A stretch of 64,000 nt of DNA from Bernardetiaceae bacterium (lineage in GTDB: Bacteria > Bacteroidota > Bacteroidia > Cytophagales > Thermoflexibacteraceae). The first letter of the stretch is position 1. Each line of letters starts with the position of its first letter. The position numbers were made by a program, and so were the translations under genes. The stretch lies in assembly GCA_025056255.1 (NCBI GenBank), contig JANWVT010000001.1:307220-371219 (forward strand), read 5' to 3'. Shown piece after piece: positions 53,014 through 62,825 of the stretch. Below the pieces are notes generated by a model. It was given only the letters and a program-made list of their open reading frames with translations, searched no databases and was not told the DNA's origin.

Positions 53014-53390
53014 CTTGTAGCAGCCTTCCATGCAGCATACAGCCAGCCAATAATCATAAGCACACCGCCCAGAGGCGTTATAGCGCCTAACCAAGCTACT
53101 TGTAACAAACAAAGGGCGTAAAGCGAGCCCGAGAAAATACACATGCCCAATAGCAATAGCCATCCTGCCTTTACAATAGATGGCTGATTAGTTGTTTTAG
53201 CCCACGTAGCCAGTAGCATGATGCCCAAGGCATGATAGAAATGATATTTCACAGCTGTTTCAAAGGTTTCTACCCTTCCCGTGAGCACAAGTAAAGGCTT
53301 CAGCCCGTGAGCTCCAAATGCTCCAACCGCTACTCCTAAGGCGGCGGCTATTGCACCAGCTATCCATAGTTTGTTTGTAGTGTTGCTCAT
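53010..53390 (-). CDS. DUF423 (YgdD/TMEM256-type) membrane protein
   Basis: The 126-residue protein has four membrane helices. GAIAAALGVAVGAFGAHGLKPLL at the N-terminus and FHALGIMLLATWAK-like sequences are the family's markers. YgdD/TMEM256 proteins are widespread but their role is not known. The start overlaps the stop of the parvulin gene as ATGA, so it is translated with the larger operon that begins at 59435. Confidence 0.93.
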   Translation of the reverse strand: MSNTTNKLWIAGAIAAALGVAVGAFGAHGLKPLLVLTGRVETFETAVKYHFYHALGIMLLATWAKTTNQPSIVKAGWLLLLGMCIFSGSLYALCLLQVAWLGAITPLGGVLMIIGWLYAAWKAATS

Positions 53391-55693
53391 TTCTTGCGTT
53401 TTTTAATCAACTGATTGAAAACATGTTCATTTAGGTGTAGTGGATAGCGCTGCTCCAACTCTTTCAACCACTCGTTTTCAAGAAATTGTTGATAGTCGGC
53501 TACCACTATGCCGCGTGTTTCGCTTAACTCTTTTAAACGCGCTGGTTGAATTTCATGAATAATCACCCAATGCCATTTACCTGTTGCCTGTAACTCATAG
53601 GCGCCTTTCTTCCACTCAGTAGCATCTACCAATGCGTTTTCGCCTCTGCCAAAAAGCCCTTCTGTCAGTTGTACCGAAAGCGGCGTTTCGCGATTAAAGT
53701 TTTGTACCATTATCTTTTTGCTGCGTCCGTAAACAGTTAGTTGTGCTTTAGGCTCGGGACTTGGGCGGATGGGCTGGAGTGCCTCTACGAGGCGAAGCGG
53801 CTCAATACCTGCATTGGTGAGCTGTTGCTTGAGTACTTGCAGTCGGGCAGCAGCAATTTGCTTGTTTTCACGCGGAGCATAACTCACGCTCAACTCTACG
53901 AGCGAGGTAGTGTCGCGACGTAGAAAATTGAGTAGTTGTGCAAGGGTTCTCATGGAAGCAGAGTCGGGTAAAGTTTGCTTAATGCCATATTGGAGCTGTC
54001 CCAGTCCAGAGAGGTCGCTGTCGAAATAGTAATCTTTCTTGTATTCTTCTTTGAGTTTTTGCAATACATCCCAAGAAGATACTGTGAAAATACTGACTTG
54101 TGCGCGCTCTGGCCAGCGATAGCGCTCGCGATTGTTGGCAAAAAATTTTTCCAGACCTTCCTTGTCGGTAAGGGCTTTTCCCCACACTCGTTCTTCCATA
54201 ATTTTGAAGAGCAAAATTCCTTCGCGATATTCGTTAACCAGATAAGCGTAGTCGGGGTATTTTTCTGCCAAGTGTGCTTCTTCGTACTCAATTAAACACT
54301 GTTCAACAAATTTTTCGTACAGTTCTTGGACAAAATTTTTTAACAAAGTACCCGGTCGTTGCCCCATCCCTTGGTTATTTTCCATAAATACAGCCGCATC
54401 TTTCAACAGGTAAGGGGTGCCTTTAATAGTAAAGATGGTTTTAGACAGGTCTTTGGAAGCGCGGTCGTAGTTCCACTCGCCCCGCAGAATGCTTTCATTG
54501 GGCATAGCAAGCAGCAGTTGCTTTACTTTTTCGTCTTCTACCCACTGATTTTCTTTTTTGAGTTTTGCTATTAAGTAAGTTCTGCTTATTTGCCCGCGCG
54601 AATCTTTGTTGATTTTTTGCCTGAGTAAAGGTTCTATTTCTTGGAAAGGCTCTATGGGGCGGCGGTCTTTCAGTTTTATCAAATGCCAGCCATATGGGGT
54701 TTTCACAGGCTCAGATATGTCGCCTATGTTTTTTAGTTGGAAGGCGGGTTCAGCAAAGGCAGGAATCATAGTGCCTACGCTAAACCATTGCAACTCGCCG
54801 CCAATATCGCGAGAGTTGGCATCGTCGCTGTATGCCAAACATAGCGAGTCCCACGAAGCACCTTTTTTGAGTTGCTGCCAAATGGCATAGATGCGATTAT
54901 AGGCTGCGGCAGAGTCGGTGGCAGTAGCTTTTTCCGGAAAGCGCGCCATAATGTGTGCCACTTTAATAGCACCTTGATTGGGACGTCGGTCTAATACCTT
55001 GACGATGTGGTAACCAAACTGCGTACGTACTACCTCCGAAATTTGTCCTACGGGCGTGTTGTAGGCTACTGTTTCAAAATCATAGACCATTTGCATGGCA
55101 GTAAAGTAGCCCAGTACGCCACGATTTTCTTTAGCAGAAGGGTCTTCTGAGTAAGTAGCTGCCAATGTACCAAAATCCTCGCCGGCAAGTGCTCTGCGAC
55201 GCAAATCTTGAATTTTGCGAAAAGCAGCCAAGGTATCTTGTGGGGGGGCATCGCGGCGGCAACTAATTAAAATATGTGCAGCGTTAATCTCCTCTTGTAA
55301 GCGCTGATAGGCTTCTTTCACCATGCGGTCGGAGAGAGCATTAACAGAAAGATATGGCTTGGCTAATTGTTTTTTGTATTCGGCAAGTTCCGCTCGATAG
55401 GCTTGGGTGGTATCGTAGCCTAAGGAGCGCGCCTCCATCACTTTGCGTTTAAATTTGACAAATAAGTCTAAGTAATCGCGCAAGTTTTGTGCTGTGTAAA
55501 GGGTAGAGTCTGCATAATTGTTTTTTTCATACAGATAGCGGAATTCTCCAACAGTAATGGGTTGTTCGCCAATATGCGCCAACACTTGTACATCTGATGG
55601 TAAGCTGGTAGCTGGTTGTTGGGTGTGGCAACTCCAAAGCAGTCCTGTACCTACTCCTATACAAACCAAAAATGTGAAAACAGGCGTTCTCAT
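53387..55693 (-). CDS. Parvulin-type peptidyl-prolyl isomerase lipoprotein with two PpiC domains
   Basis: From the ATG at 55693 the product has 768 residues. It is a lipoprotein (MRTPVFTFLVCIGVGTGLLWSC). A SurA-like helical part is followed by two tandem parvulin domains: the first about 125-230 (AHILISCRRDAP, VRTQFGYHIVKV) and the second about 235-345 (AHIMARFPEK, DIGGELQWFSVGTMIPAF, KTPYGWHLIKLKD). A long helical C-terminal region of about 420 residues follows. It should help outer-membrane proteins fold in the periplasm. It overlaps the M28 peptidase gene (ATGA) and DUF423. Confidence 0.92.
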   Translation of the reverse strand: MRTPVFTFLVCIGVGTGLLWSCHTQQPATSLPSDVQVLAHIGEQPITVGEFRYLYEKNNYADSTLYTAQNLRDYLDLFVKFKRKVMEARSLGYDTTQAYRAELAEYKKQLAKPYLSVNALSDRMVKEAYQRLQEEINAAHILISCRRDAPPQDTLAAFRKIQDLRRRALAGEDFGTLAATYSEDPSAKENRGVLGYFTAMQMVYDFETVAYNTPVGQISEVVRTQFGYHIVKVLDRRPNQGAIKVAHIMARFPEKATATDSAAAYNRIYAIWQQLKKGASWDSLCLAYSDDANSRDIGGELQWFSVGTMIPAFAEPAFQLKNIGDISEPVKTPYGWHLIKLKDRRPIEPFQEIEPLLRQKINKDSRGQISRTYLIAKLKKENQWVEDEKVKQLLLAMPNESILRGEWNYDRASKDLSKTIFTIKGTPYLLKDAAVFMENNQGMGQRPGTLLKNFVQELYEKFVEQCLIEYEEAHLAEKYPDYAYLVNEYREGILLFKIMEERVWGKALTDKEGLEKFFANNRERYRWPERAQVSIFTVSSWDVLQKLKEEYKKDYYFDSDLSGLGQLQYGIKQTLPDSASMRTLAQLLNFLRRDTTSLVELSVSYAPRENKQIAAARLQVLKQQLTNAGIEPLRLVEALQPIRPSPEPKAQLTVYGRSKKIMVQNFNRETPLSVQLTEGLFGRGENALVDATEWKKGAYELQATGKWHWVIIHEIQPARLKELSETRGIVVADYQQFLENEWLKELEQRYPLHLNEHVFNQLIKKRKK

Positions 55694-56619
55694 GGATGTT
55701 GGGACTTTTGCTTGTGAATATTGTTGAGATGTTGGTCTAACAAATGAACACACTCGGCAATGCCAGCAACTACTGCAGAAAAAAACGTGGGATGTATACG
55801 CTCGAAAGTATCGGTTGGTTGGTGGTAGTCTTCATGGTCTTCTACTCCAAAATATACAAAGGGAATACCTTGTTGGTGAAAAGGAGCATGGTCGGAGGCG
55901 TTGCTCCAGTCATCTTGGGTTGGATGCTGGGGATGGTCGTGTCCAAAACTAAGTTTAAAACCTTTGGCAACGTACTGAGCTAAAATTTTTTTCAATACAG
56001 GGTAATGATACGTACCTACTGCAAATAGTTCATTTTTGTTGCTGCGGCTAATCATATCCATGTTGATATGCAAGGCAAGTTGTTCTATGGGAAAAGGCAA
56101 GTTTTTTAAAAAGTGTTTTGCACCCTTTAAACCCATTTCTTCGGCGTCAGGAGTCAAAAAAAGTAGGTTGTGCTGAGGAGGCTTTTTGGTAAAATATTCA
56201 GCTAATGCTAACAGGGCAGCTACCCCGGAAGCATTATCATCTGCTCCTGGAAAAACAGTGCTGCCAACTTTCCCCAAATGGTCGTAGTGCGCACAAATAA
56301 CTATCCATTGCTTATTTTTTTTTGTACCAGCAATAAAACCAGCCAAATTAACTCCTTCAATTGCCTCTTTCTGATTTTTCACCCAAAAGGGTTGTTCATA
56401 ACTTTTGCCAAAGGCAGGTTTTAAGCCTATTTCTGCAAATCTTTTTTGAATGAACAAGCGAGCCTTTACAGCGCCTTGTGTTCCTGTGCGTCTGCCTTCC
56501 AACTCAACAGAAGCCAACGTTTTTAAATCTTCTAACAGCCGTTCGGAAGGAAATGTTTGTGCAACTGCTTGGCAAGTGCAAGCCAACAGCAGAATCAACC
56601 TAAAAATGTTCGTTTTCAC
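55690..56619 (-). CDS. Secreted M28-family metallopeptidase
   Basis: The 309-residue enzyme is a zinc aminopeptidase-like peptidase of family M28. The metal and catalytic residues appear in order: AHYDHLG, FPGADDNASGVAALLALAEYF, LTPDAEEMGLKGA with the catalytic glutamates, NMDMISR and a later GVEDHEDYHQPTDTFE histidine. A GTG at 56619 gives MKTNIFRLILLLACTCQAVA-Q, a good signal peptide; the ATG at 56709 would add 30 residues reaching into the neighbouring gene. It is downstream of the propeller protein gene and upstream of the parvulin gene. Confidence 0.93.
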   Translation of the reverse strand: MKTNIFRLILLLACTCQAVAQTFPSERLLEDLKTLASVELEGRRTGTQGAVKARLFIQKRFAEIGLKPAFGKSYEQPFWVKNQKEAIEGVNLAGFIAGTKKNKQWIVICAHYDHLGKVGSTVFPGADDNASGVAALLALAEYFTKKPPQHNLLFLTPDAEEMGLKGAKHFLKNLPFPIEQLALHINMDMISRSNKNELFAVGTYHYPVLKKILAQYVAKGFKLSFGHDHPQHPTQDDWSNASDHAPFHQQGIPFVYFGVEDHEDYHQPTDTFERIHPTFFSAVVAGIAECVHLLDQHLNNIHKQKSQHP

Positions 56620-56690
56620 AATTGAGAAGAAGATGTAATCCAATAGCAGTGGTTTTGCAAAAGTACTGCAAAATATGATGCCACAAGCTA

Positions 56691-59435
56691 CTACAATGCT
56701 ATCTCCCACGCCTGCAATTTATTCTGATGAGCTGTAAATACTTGCAACGTCTGTTGCTGCTCGTTGAGCCGTATTGCTACGGGCAGTTTGGTAGGTAGCG
56801 GACGGGCTGTGAGCAAGTTGCCATTCGCTAAGTACAAGTAGCACTGCTCCGTTTTAGGATTGATTACTGCTATTAGGTCTGCTCCTGCTCCAAAGCCAAA
56901 AAATTGAACGTTATATGGGCTGCTATCTGGCAAAAGAAGTTGACACAGATTTTTGCCAGTAGCATCGCTCACAGTTAGTTGGTTATTGACCTGCCGTGCT
57001 ACTACCCACCTGTTGCTATTGGGGTCGGTACACAGCGAGAAATAGCCACCTGCTGCGTCGTTATAATATTGCTCTCTTGCCAAAATACGCCCCTGAAAAT
57101 CAATTTTGAACAAATCGCCGCTTTGGGTTAGTACGCGGAGGGCATGCTTTTCAAAACTTGCATCCGTTTCTATCACCACTGCTGGAAAAATAGGCTGTTG
57201 CAAGGCAACTGGGAAGCCCGGATAGCTTTCTCCGTTTCGCTTCATAAGCATCACACCGCCATTTTCTTGCAGGGCTATCATACAGTCGCGCGATTGTGCG
57301 CGAATATGCTTTAAAGCAAAAGCAGGGGCGCCCGTAGTTTTGCGAGGTCTCCAGCCTTGCAATAATTGTCCATTTTTATTCATTAGAAAAATATCGCCAT
57401 TAGCTGTGGTTACAGCCAGTCTGTAATCTTTAGTATTGTCATAGTCTATCAGTCCTATTCTGTCTATAGCAGCTCCCCACTGATGTACAATAGGAAAGCT
57501 GTTTACTATGCGCCCCAGTCGGTCGATCAGATAAATAGCATGAGGGGTGGTAAACAAATATTGCAACTTGCCATTGTTAAAATAGTCTATTTGCAAATAT
57601 CCATCCGTAACGGGCGCTCCTATAGGCAAGCTCCACAACTTTTTACCATCGGCAGTAACTAAATGCAAAAGATTGTTTTGGTCTTGAAAAATCAGCTCAG
57701 CAGCACGCGTATTGTGGTTCAAAACCAGTTGTGGCGGCTCTCTCAGCGGGCTGCCGGTAGCTGTTTCCCATAACTTAACAGGGGTGTTGTTATTTCGATT
57801 TCTCGACTGACTGTGCCCTAAGATGATCTCGGCAGTGAAGTGGCCTTGTGGCATGCCTGTTAGCTGAAAACCGAAATGTGTAAAGAACAACCACTGACGC
57901 ATATGAGCCATTGCAGCTGCCTTGGCTTGGGGATGCAGATAGTTTTGTTGCCGAGTCCAGTTGTGTTTATGATGTACAATTAAACTGATGTGAGCAGCAG
58001 AATCCATTCCGCTGAACAAATACTGTTTTTCAGGTAATGCCCATGTGTTACCGCTCTCAATAGCATCTATGTAGCGCTTTATTCCTACTAAGTGATTACA
58101 AAAAATTAAACGGTCTTTTTCGGCTGTTACAAATACGCGAGCAAATCCATTGAAACCAGTACCAAACAACAAGTACGGCAGCTCTGGTAAAGGGAGTTCT
58201 ACAATCCGATATTTGCTATATCGCTCAGCAAATAAAGTATCGCCACGAGGCAAAACTTCTTTGGCTGCTTGTTCTAACATTCGCAATGCTTTTCGGCTAT
58301 CCTTTGAGCCTACTATTGTCCAATAATCGGCTTGTTGTTCAGCAATATCTTCTGAGGCAGCTAGCACTACTCCTCCGTCAATTAGTGCAAAAAAGGCTTC
58401 TGTGTCTAATTCTATTTTGTCGGCGAGCGAGTCCATAGCATTTATTAGCACTGGTTGGGAGGTTGCCCAGTATCTTCTCATTTGCTGATATAGCAGCTTG
58501 CCATTGGCAGCCCCCAGCCGATAGATATAAGCAGTTTGGCTAGGTATCCATTTGGCTACAGGGTGCAAAGGCAGTGGTGGATTGTTTTTCAAAAAATACG
58601 TCAATTGTTGGTTGTTGGTGTTAGCAGTAACGCCTCTCCATTGCAGTCCATTATTTTTGACCTGCCCAATAAGCAACAAATCGTCCGTCAAATAAGAAAG
58701 CAGCGCCGTATCGTGTAGTTCAGCAAACGCACCTACCCAATCTTTAACTTTCTGAGCATTAATATATAAGCGTACAGAAGCATCGGCTAGTAGTTGCCGT
58801 GCTGCAAATAGGTCAGCATGGTTGCTTTGAAAATCGTCACGTCCGATACCAGTATAAGTTCGCACCACATCTTCAATCAGATATGGCGTGAAACTGCCTA
58901 TCCAATAGCCATCTGCTACAAAAAAAGTAAAAATGCGGCTTCTGTGTCGGTCAGTTAGTTCGTATAATTTCTCCCCTTGGTATAGCCTAGTTTCTTGGGG
59001 AAGCGGCTGAAATTCCACAAAAAGTTGCTGCAGCTTTTCCCAAGTACCTACATCCGAATCTTGAAGGGGGACGTAAAAAACTACATCGAAGTCATTTTTA
59101 GCTGTTAAATGCCAACTGATGTAAATTTTTTTGTCGTAGAATAATGTTGCATAAACGTTCAGACTGTCCAGTTTAGCTGCTTGGCGATGCCATTGCTGAA
59201 AATAAGGGATTTGTGAAAGCGCTTGCCAGGCAGCACTGTTGCGCAACTCGCGCCAAGCAGCTGTTACGTCGTGTATTTCTATCACTGCTACTGCATTAGC
59301 AGGAATTAGTGCCCAAGCCGGATGCTGCCGGTATTTGTTGAACCAGTAACTAACAGCTTGCAGCAATCCAAACACGGTTATTCCTATCAGCGAAGCAAAA
59401 AGCAGAATTTTATATCGTTCTCCGAGTTTTGCCAT
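56691..59435 (-). CDS. Membrane-anchored protein with C-terminal beta-propeller
   Basis: About 914 residues from the ATG at 59435 (MAKLGERYKILLFASLIGIT). One N-terminal membrane helix (about 10-32) is followed by a large periplasmic part of about 500 residues that I cannot name with certainty; it resembles DUF3352-type sequences. The C-terminal 350 residues contain repeated blades (AIYLIDRLGRIVNSFPI, DIFLMNKNGQLLQGW, GVMLMKRNGESYPGFPV, DLFKIDFQGRILA), as in PQQ-like or FG-GAP beta-propellers. Located upstream of a peptidase and a parvulin in one operon, it may be an envelope assembly factor. Confidence 0.8.
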   Translation of the reverse strand: MAKLGERYKILLFASLIGITVFGLLQAVSYWFNKYRQHPAWALIPANAVAVIEIHDVTAAWRELRNSAAWQALSQIPYFQQWHRQAAKLDSLNVYATLFYDKKIYISWHLTAKNDFDVVFYVPLQDSDVGTWEKLQQLFVEFQPLPQETRLYQGEKLYELTDRHRSRIFTFFVADGYWIGSFTPYLIEDVVRTYTGIGRDDFQSNHADLFAARQLLADASVRLYINAQKVKDWVGAFAELHDTALLSYLTDDLLLIGQVKNNGLQWRGVTANTNNQQLTYFLKNNPPLPLHPVAKWIPSQTAYIYRLGAANGKLLYQQMRRYWATSQPVLINAMDSLADKIELDTEAFFALIDGGVVLAASEDIAEQQADYWTIVGSKDSRKALRMLEQAAKEVLPRGDTLFAERYSKYRIVELPLPELPYLLFGTGFNGFARVFVTAEKDRLIFCNHLVGIKRYIDAIESGNTWALPEKQYLFSGMDSAAHISLIVHHKHNWTRQQNYLHPQAKAAAMAHMRQWLFFTHFGFQLTGMPQGHFTAEIILGHSQSRNRNNNTPVKLWETATGSPLREPPQLVLNHNTRAAELIFQDQNNLLHLVTADGKKLWSLPIGAPVTDGYLQIDYFNNGKLQYLFTTPHAIYLIDRLGRIVNSFPIVHQWGAAIDRIGLIDYDNTKDYRLAVTTANGDIFLMNKNGQLLQGWRPRKTTGAPAFALKHIRAQSRDCMIALQENGGVMLMKRNGESYPGFPVALQQPIFPAVVIETDASFEKHALRVLTQSGDLFKIDFQGRILAREQYYNDAAGGYFSLCTDPNSNRWVVARQVNNQLTVSDATGKNLCQLLLPDSSPYNVQFFGFGAGADLIAVINPKTEQCYLYLANGNLLTARPLPTKLPVAIRLNEQQQTLQVFTAHQNKLQAWEIAL

Positions 59436-59674
59436 TCCATCCACTTGAACATCCCTTGTTGAGCACAAGGCAATTTGTGCGAAATTAAGTAGTTACTTGC
59501 GTTAAATCAGTTTCAAATGTGTTATTCTGCAAGCAGTCAAAGCTAAAAAGTTTTGAAAGCCTGTTCCTTCTACATGCAACAAATCCAGATGGGGCACATA
59601 ACTATCGCAAAACGCAAGCAATACTTCCGATGCTTTGGCAGCTATCGTATACATGAATGGCTCATACCTTCCTT

Positions 59675-62239
59675 TCAAATCCTAAAACCAATAATCAGAA
59701 TATCATCCGTTTGTTCTTCATCGCCTTTCCAATTCAAAAATTCCTGATACAAACGCTCGCGTTGCATTGGCATAGGCATGAAACTAAGTGCATGTAGCAA
59801 ATCGCGAAAGCGCTTGCTCATATATTTTGAATTATCCTTACCGCCAAATTGGTCTTGGAAACCATCTGAATAAATGTAAAATGTGCGTGGCGTCTGGCTT
59901 AAAGACAGGCTGTGCTGGGTAAAGTTGAGTTGTGTAGGACAATGTTTGTGGTAGCTCCCGCCTATTGAATACCGTTCTCCTTTTATTACGTGCAGCGTAC
60001 CGTTTTCCACATAGCAAAGCGGCAAGCCTGCTCCTGCAAAGTGTAAAACTTGTTGGTGGTGGTCAATTGTGCACAGAGCTATTTCCATGCCGTCGCGATT
60101 ATCGGTAGTATCTTGATGAAGCAATTCGCGTACGCCTAAATGCATTTCTCTTAAAATGTCGCTTGGCTGTTGATAATGTTGAAAAAGTACAATTTTATGC
60201 AAAAGATTATGTGCCACCACACTCATCAGGGCACCCGGTACGCCATGTCCGGTACAATCTACTACTGCCAAAAAAGTGTAGTTATCTTTTTGAGCAAACC
60301 AATAAAAATCGCCACTGACAATATCGCGCGGAATAAACAATACAAAGTTTTCAGGTATAATCGCGTCGATAGCATTCTCAGGAGGAATCAAGGCGTATTG
60401 AATGCGTTTAGCATAGTTGATGCTGGCAATAGTTTGTTCGTTTTTTCTTTCTAACTGCTCTTGTTTCTCGCGTACTGTTGCTAGCATTTGGCTGATTTGC
60501 TGGTTGGCGAGGTCTAAGGCGGCAGCTTGTCGTTCTATTTCTTCTTTTTGTTCGTTGAGCAAGTGATTTTGTTGTTGCAGCTCTTGGTTGAGCATTTGCA
60601 GGTGCTCGGCTTGTGCCATCATTTCTTGTTTTTGTTGTTCTAAGATGGCTGTTTTCTCCAAAATGTTGTCGCGCTGCACCTCTATTTCTTCCATCATTTG
60701 GCGTATTTCTTCATTTTGCATGTTGATCTCGTCATTGGCTCTTTTCAGATTTTCGGTTTGGGCAAGCAGTTCTTCTTTTTGTTGTTCAATTTCAGCTTGT
60801 TTGTTGAGTAGTTCTTGCCGCTGTTGTTGGAGCGAAGCAGCCATAGCATTAAAAGATTTCGCTAACAGCCCAATCTCATCATTTTGGCTAATTTGAACGC
60901 GCGCATCCAGTCTGCCGCTGCTCAATGCTTCTGTTCCTTGCACCAACATCTTAATGGGGTGGGTCAAGCTGTAAGCAATAGCCAATGCCACTAACACAAT
61001 AGCCAATGTTGCCAAACCAATGATAAGTGCCATGCGCCATGCAAAGTTATAAACAGGTGCAAAGGCTTCTTGGATATTAATTTCCGAAAGTAACACCCAG
61101 CGTACATCGGCTATTTGCAGCGGAGTGTAAGCACTGAGCACCTTTACTCCGCGGTAGTCAGTAATGATGTCTATGCCGCTCTGTCCATTTAAAGCACGTT
61201 TTACGCTTGCTGTAATAACAGGTTGAAAAAGCACAGTAGTTTTATAGAAGCTGATACCCTGCTGAGCAAAGCTGTCGATTGGATAGGAAGACATTTTTTG
61301 CAAGTACTCCTCAGGTGCCTCTATGATAAATCGCGAGTTAGTGCGCATGCGATAGTCGCTGCCAACGATGTAAGTTTCTCCCGATTCGCCTAATCCCTCT
61401 TCTATCCATGCCTTATTACCAGTCATCACTTCATCTATCCTGTCGATAGCAACTTGAAAGGCAAGCGTTCCAATTTTTCGTTCACCATCAAAAATAGGAG
61501 CCGCCAAAAAAGCGGCAGGAGCCAGATAAGAGGGCAGGTATAATTCATAGTCACACAAAAGCACTTGGTTTTTCAAACCGGTATGGCGAACGCGACGAAA
61601 AAGCTTGCCTAAATTGCTGGTGGCATGTATTTCACCGAGTAAGCTAGTAGCAAAGTCAGTTTCTTTTGCTACTGTATAAACGATGTGTCCGGTTTGGTCG
61701 TCTATCAGAAAAATATCGTAGTAGCCATAAGTATCTAAAAACTGATTCATGAGCCCATGATACTTTTCGTGAACAGTATGATATTCATGGCTGACAAACG
61801 GCGAGCGGATGCGCGTGAGATATTGTGCTTGTAAAAAAAGCCCTACATTAGTACGAGGGAGCAAACTATCAATCACAATATTTTGCTGGGTAGAAGGAGG
61901 CAACCGCTGAATCAACTCCTCTGCATAATATTTTCGCAAAACAGCTATTTGTTGTGCACTCACAGATACTGTTCGCATGGCATCGAAAGTGGCTTTGAAT
62001 TCCTTCATTGCCTCTATAACCATGCTACTTTGCGCAAAAAAGCCAATCTCCCTCCGCTTATGTTCGAAAAATGCCTCGACTCGCTTGCGCTTGATTTCAC
62101 GAACGCTGGTCAATTGGTCAAAAGAACGCTGCCGTAGCGTTCCTGATATATGCCAATATTCTAAGAAAGCTGTTATCAGAAGCGGCAATATGGCAACAAC
62201 AAGAAAAAATAGAATAAGCTTATAGCGAATACTACTCAC
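59675..62239 (-). CDS. Sensor protein: Cache domain, HAMP, long coiled coil, SpoIIE phosphatase
   Basis: The product is a two-helix membrane sensor of about 854 residues. A first helix (RYKILLFFLVVAILPLLI) is followed by a periplasmic Cache-like domain (about 40-345), a second helix (MALIIGLATLAIVLVALAIA), a HAMP linker, a coiled coil of about 150 residues full of Gln and Glu (LLNKQAEIEQQKEELL and similar) and a SpoIIE/PP2C serine phosphatase domain at the end: RDIVSGDFYWF, VVDCTGHGVPGALMSVVAHN, FYIYSDGFQDQFGG and EEQTDDILIIGF. These residues bind the two metals. The likely target is an STAS anti-anti-sigma-like protein. A GTG at 62239 fits a promoter at 62279-62310; an ATG at 62278 is the alternative start. 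Confidence 0.9.
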   Translation of the reverse strand: MSSIRYKLILFFLVVAILPLLITAFLEYWHISGTLRQRSFDQLTSVREIKRKRVEAFFEHKRREIGFFAQSSMVIEAMKEFKATFDAMRTVSVSAQQIAVLRKYYAEELIQRLPPSTQQNIVIDSLLPRTNVGLFLQAQYLTRIRSPFVSHEYHTVHEKYHGLMNQFLDTYGYYDIFLIDDQTGHIVYTVAKETDFATSLLGEIHATSNLGKLFRRVRHTGLKNQVLLCDYELYLPSYLAPAAFLAAPIFDGERKIGTLAFQVAIDRIDEVMTGNKAWIEEGLGESGETYIVGSDYRMRTNSRFIIEAPEEYLQKMSSYPIDSFAQQGISFYKTTVLFQPVITASVKRALNGQSGIDIITDYRGVKVLSAYTPLQIADVRWVLLSEINIQEAFAPVYNFAWRMALIIGLATLAIVLVALAIAYSLTHPIKMLVQGTEALSSGRLDARVQISQNDEIGLLAKSFNAMAASLQQQRQELLNKQAEIEQQKEELLAQTENLKRANDEINMQNEEIRQMMEEIEVQRDNILEKTAILEQQKQEMMAQAEHLQMLNQELQQQNHLLNEQKEEIERQAAALDLANQQISQMLATVREKQEQLERKNEQTIASINYAKRIQYALIPPENAIDAIIPENFVLFIPRDIVSGDFYWFAQKDNYTFLAVVDCTGHGVPGALMSVVAHNLLHKIVLFQHYQQPSDILREMHLGVRELLHQDTTDNRDGMEIALCTIDHHQQVLHFAGAGLPLCYVENGTLHVIKGERYSIGGSYHKHCPTQLNFTQHSLSLSQTPRTFYIYSDGFQDQFGGKDNSKYMSKRFRDLLHALSFMPMPMQRERLYQEFLNWKGDEEQTDDILIIGFRI

Positions 62240-62278
62240 TTTGAAGGAGCTTTGAACTTGTATACAATGGCACTGCAT

Positions 62279-62310
62279 CTAAGTTAGCTTGGATGAAGCT
62301 AATTGTCAAA
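62279..62310 (-). promoter_or_regulatory. Promoter candidate for the SpoIIE-type sensor gene
   Basis: TTTG (62310-62307), a 20-base spacer and TAACTTAG (62286-62279, one mismatch to TAnnTTTG) on the minus strand. It starts just after the yraN stop and implies a start codon below about 62270, which favours the GTG at 62239. Confidence 0.45.
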
Positions 62311-62316
62311 TGTTTT

Positions 62317-62664
62317 TTAGTAAAAAGCGTCTTGAAAGTGCACTAATTCTGGCGGATCTGACCAAGTGATGGCAATAATATCGAAACGAATATCGCCGTG
62401 CCAGTCGTGCTCAGCAATAAAATGCTCAGCAGCAAGTTTGATACGTTGTTGTTTAGTCATATTTACCGCACTTTCAGGATAACCAAAATCATTTTTTCGC
62501 CGAGTTTTGACTTCTACAAATACTAATGTTTCTAAATATTGTGCAATAATATCAATTTCAGTACCTTCGGGTCTGTAGTTGCGTTTCAAAATCTTATATT
62601 GGTTTGCCTCCAAATAAGCAATTGCCATTTGTTCACCCTGTTCACCTTTCTGCTTGCGGGTCAT
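62317..62664 (-). CDS. yraN: YraN/UPF0102 family endonuclease-like protein
   Basis: The 115-residue protein belongs to the YraN (UPF0102) family, which has the fold of PD-(D/E)xK nucleases. The core is seen in GTEIDIIAQY and LVFVEVKTRR (aspartate, glutamate, lysine), preceded by GEQGEQMAIAYLEANQYKIL. It may act in DNA repair or uptake; its role is not established. It precedes the sensor-phosphatase gene on the same strand by 39 bases beyond its stop. Confidence 0.93.
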   Translation of the reverse strand: MTRKQKGEQGEQMAIAYLEANQYKILKRNYRPEGTEIDIIAQYLETLVFVEVKTRRKNDFGYPESAVNMTKQQRIKLAAEHFIAEHDWHGDIRFDIIAITWSDPPELVHFQDAFY

Positions 62665-62825
62665 ACTCGTCTGTTCTATTCAGTTTTCGGCGTTGTAATG
62701 GCAGAAGCTTTCAAAACACTTCGCCGTTCATATTGATAATCGGTAAAGCATTCATCAAAACAACGAAAATCTGCAAAGTTTGGATGCAATGCTTTAGTTG
62801 CTTGACACCAAATTTTAAACTACCT

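Noticed and set aside
60588..60896. 102-codon Ser/Cys-rich plus-strand frame
   Set aside because: It is the complement of the Gln/Glu-rich coiled coil of the sensor phosphatase.
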